Shown here piece by piece: positions 61,959 through 64,000 of a DNA stretch of 64,000 nt. The stretch is from NCBI GenBank assembly GCA_019748195.1, contig JAIEPW010000044.1, forward strand, positions 62,001 through 126,000. Reading direction: 5' to 3'. Both the position numbers and the translations under genes were made by a program. The DNA comes from Bryobacteraceae bacterium (lineage in GTDB: Bacteria; Acidobacteriota; Terriglobia; Bryobacterales; Bryobacteraceae). Each line of letters begins with the position of its first letter. The first letter of the stretch is position 1. The notes beneath the pieces are model-generated. The model was not told the DNA's origin, made no database searches, and saw only the letters and a list, made by a program, of their open reading frames with translations.

Positions 61959-63821
61959 TTACTTGCGCGAGCCCACCCGCGCCGGGCGGACGGCTCGCAT
62001 CCATCCTTCCAACACCACCAGCGACCAGAGTTGCTGTGCCGCGCGATTCTCCCGCCGCACTTCCTGAAGGGCTCGCTCGAAGGAGCCCTTCACCAGCCAG
62101 CCTTCGCTTTCGAGCAGGGATTCCGATGCCGCCAGTTCCAGTTGAGGACGCCAGCTTCCCGCCAGCCAGTTCGAGACCGGAATGGTGAAGCCCTGTTTGC
62201 GCCGGGAAGCGACGTGAGGTCCGACGCGGCGGCGGACGATTTCGCGAAGGACCGCTTTCAGTTCGCCGCCGCGCAGCCGCAACTCGTGGGGCAGGGAGGC
62301 GGCGAAGTTCCACAATTCCTGGTCCAGGAAGGGCGAACGCGCCTCGATGGCGTAATGCATGGCGGCGCCATCCACCTTCGTCATGTATTCGGCCACGAAA
62401 CGGGTGCGGCGTTCATAGACGAGGAAGTCGCGCAACAGTGTGCGGCCGGGTGTCGGCCGCAGGTTTCGATGGGACAGGAGCAGGCCGCGCAGCCGGTCCC
62501 CCAGGATGCCGCGCTGCTCGTGGTACTGCAGTCCTTCGTGCGCGCGGGCGGCGCCCGCCAGTCCCAGCATCGCGAAATCCATCAGGTGCACGGGCCGACG
62601 CAGGGCGGGAATCGCGGAAACGGCAGGCCGCATTGCGGGCCAAAGCGAAGCAGCGGCTTCCGGCAGCAACCTCGCGACGCGCTGCGCCTGAAGATACTTG
62701 GCATGGTGGGTGTAGCCGAGGAACACGTCATCGCCGCCGTCGCCGGTCAGAAGCACCGTGGCTTTCGGCTTCACCGCCTGGCAGACCTGCAGCATTCCGA
62801 GCGCGGAGGAGCAGGCGAAGGGCTCTCCGTACGCTGCCACGACGTCTTCCAGGGCGGGCTGGCGGCGAGGGTCGAGTTCCACCACCTCGTGCGGCACTCC
62901 GAGGAGCCGGGCGGTTTCCGCCGCGGCAGGCGACTCGTCCGCGGGATCGCCCGGCGTGGCGACGGTGAACAGGGTCAGGTCCGCGCCGATCTTCGACAAC
63001 GCCCAGGCGATCAGCGCGGAATCGATGCCGCCGCTCAGCAGGGAGCCGACGGGAACATCGGCGATGAGCCGGAGGCGCACCGCTTCGAGCAGCAACTGCT
63101 CGGTCTGCTCCACCGCGTCGTCGAAGGACAGCTTGCGCGCGCCCGCCTCCGCCGGACTCCAATAGCAGCGTTCGCGGATCTGGCCGTTTTCCCATTCGAC
63201 GATGGTTGCGGCGGGCACCTTGTGCAAGCCGGAGTAGATGGCGTGGTCGTCGCTGACCCAGCCGAACTCGAAAAACTCGAGCATCGCCTCGGGGCTTACG
63301 TCGCCGCCGAATCCCGCCTCGTGGAGCGCCCGGACAGTGGAGGCGAAGGCGATTTCGCCGCCGCGCTCCGCGTAAATCAGCGGCTTGACTCCGAGGCGAT
63401 CGCGAACCAGCGTCAAGCGCCGCGCGCGATCATCCCATATGGCGAAGGCGAACATCCCCCGCAGGCGCGACACCAGCTTGTCGATGCCCCACGCATCGTA
63501 GCCCTGCAGCAACACTTCGGTATCGGTATGGGAGCGGAAGCGGCGGCCGCTCTTCTCAAGTTCCTTCCGCAACTCCTGGAAATTGTAGACGCAGCCGTTG
63601 AACACCAGCCCGAGGCGGCCATCCTCGGACAGCATCGGCTGGCGGCCGGCGTCGCTTAAGTCGATAATGGCCAGGCGGCGATGGCCGAGAACCGCGCGCG
63701 GCCAGCGTTCGATGCCCTCCGAATCCGGGCCGCGGCGCGCCAGGTCGCTGACCATGGCGCGGACAGCCTCCATTCCGTGGTGACTCTCGCCCACGCTGGC
63801 GAAACCGGCTATGCCGCACAT
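61959..63821 (-). CDS. asnB: Asparagine synthase-like glutamine amidotransferase
   Basis: A 620-residue protein with an N-terminal glutaminase domain (nucleophile C2 after Met removal in MCGIAGF; RRGPDSEG, HRRLAIIDLS, VFNGCVYNFQELR) and an ATP-pyrophosphatase domain (VPVGSLLSGGIDSALIAWAL, LTGDGGDDVFLGYTHHAK, EARSPFLDQELWNFAASLP). It moves ammonia from glutamine onto an activated carboxylate. In polysaccharide loci such proteins often amidate uronic acids rather than aspartate, and this position fits either. It is convergent with the large secreted protein, two bases apart. Confidence 0.88.
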   Translation of the reverse strand: MCGIAGFASVGESHHGMEAVRAMVSDLARRGPDSEGIERWPRAVLGHRRLAIIDLSDAGRQPMLSEDGRLGLVFNGCVYNFQELRKELEKSGRRFRSHTDTEVLLQGYDAWGIDKLVSRLRGMFAFAIWDDRARRLTLVRDRLGVKPLIYAERGGEIAFASTVRALHEAGFGGDVSPEAMLEFFEFGWVSDDHAIYSGLHKVPAATIVEWENGQIRERCYWSPAEAGARKLSFDDAVEQTEQLLLEAVRLRLIADVPVGSLLSGGIDSALIAWALSKIGADLTLFTVATPGDPADESPAAAETARLLGVPHEVVELDPRRQPALEDVVAAYGEPFACSSALGMLQVCQAVKPKATVLLTGDGGDDVFLGYTHHAKYLQAQRVARLLPEAAASLWPAMRPAVSAIPALRRPVHLMDFAMLGLAGAARAHEGLQYHEQRGILGDRLRGLLLSHRNLRPTPGRTLLRDFLVYERRTRFVAEYMTKVDGAAMHYAIEARSPFLDQELWNFAASLPHELRLRGGELKAVLREIVRRRVGPHVASRRKQGFTIPVSNWLAGSWRPQLELAASESLLESEGWLVKGSFERALQEVRRENRAAQQLWSLVVLEGWMRAVRPARVGSRK

Positions 63822-63842
63822 CGGGGCGAAGCTCCTTCAGCC

Positions 63843-64000
63843 TTATTGGGCAGCGACCGGATGTTGCACCCCCGGAACCTGCGCCGGCGCGGTCTTCATG
63901 AACGCGGGCACGTCAAGACCCATCAGGCGGAGCACGGTGGGCGCCACCGCGGTAAGCGGGACCTTCTGTCCGCCCCGCGTGTGCGCGCGATCCAGGCCGC
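63843..64000 (-). CDS. C-terminus of an alkaline phosphatase-superfamily protein (partial)
   Basis: Only the last 52 codons are in the window, ending in TAA at 63845-63843. The translation has TAVAPTVLRLMGLDVPAFM, the typical C-terminal element of the alkaline phosphatase/nucleotide pyrophosphatase/sulfatase superfamily, where it packs beside the metal site. A Pro/Val/Gln-rich tail follows. The rest lies to the right. Exact activity cannot be told from this piece. Confidence 0.6.
   Translation of the reverse strand, partial: GLDRAHTRGGQKVPLTAVAPTVLRLMGLDVPAFMKTAPAQVPGVQHPVAAQ

Overview
The window is high-GC bacterial chromosome whose gene families resemble Acidobacteriota of the Solibacter/Bryobacter kind: Tat-exported DUF885 and class V aminotransferase proteins, cyanobacterial-type Hox hydrogenase, NifJ paired with a dihydroorotate-dehydrogenase-like flavoprotein, and many secreted proteins of unknown function. 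The taxonomic assignment is inference from gene content; no rRNA is present.

Layout. (1) 1-7930, minus strand: head and tail module of a siphophage in canonical order, read right to left: small and large terminase, portal, scaffold, P22-type coat, an internal terminator, connector genes, tail terminator, tail tube, then tail-assembly chaperone G with a probable programmed -1 frameshift (A AAA AAC) into a T frame that leaves the window. No integrase, repressor, lysis or replication gene is visible. (2) 8146-14188: host genes for a class V aminotransferase, gamma-glutamyltransferase, HDOD protein, methyltransferase and two exported proteins. (3) 14149-24228: NAD-linked bidirectional [NiFe]-hydrogenase operon hoxEFUYH plus its maturation protease, with a sigma-54-like promoter before hoxE; divergent from it, pyruvate:ferredoxin oxidoreductase overlapping a DHOD-like flavoprotein. 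(4) 24288-32921: secG, tRNA-Leu(GAG), a three-gene acyl-CoA/SDR operon, a frameshifted DUF885 gene, an esterase-like hydrolase, an L,D-transpeptidase and an M23 peptidase. (5) 32881-40456: ABC exporter, a cyclic-glucan-synthase-like gene broken by an in-frame TAG, a lipid kinase and a phosphoesterase, tightly packed on the minus strand. (6) 40584-63821: surface polysaccharide locus with glycosyltransferases, RmlA, an FdtA/FdtC-type fusion, two sugar aminotransferases, a WecD-like acetyltransferase, two paralogous GT-C-like membrane proteins, a polymerase/ligase, two secreted proteins of unknown function and an asparagine-synthase-like amidotransferase. A segment at about 47.1-52.3 kb is AT-richer than its surroundings and looks acquired. 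The window ends inside a phosphatase-superfamily gene.

How the genes fit together. Hox hydrogenase and NifJ would join NAD(P)H, ferredoxin and H2 metabolism. In the polysaccharide locus RmlA feeds dTDP-glucose into two amino-sugar routes: 3-amino (FdtA/B/C-like) and 4-amino (WecE/WecD-like). The 4,6-dehydratase both routes need is not in the window. Glycosyltransferases, GT-C proteins and the Wzy/WaaL-like protein would assemble and transfer the polymer. No CRISPR array, insertion sequence or rRNA was seen, and no stretch longer than about 260 bases lacks a gene.
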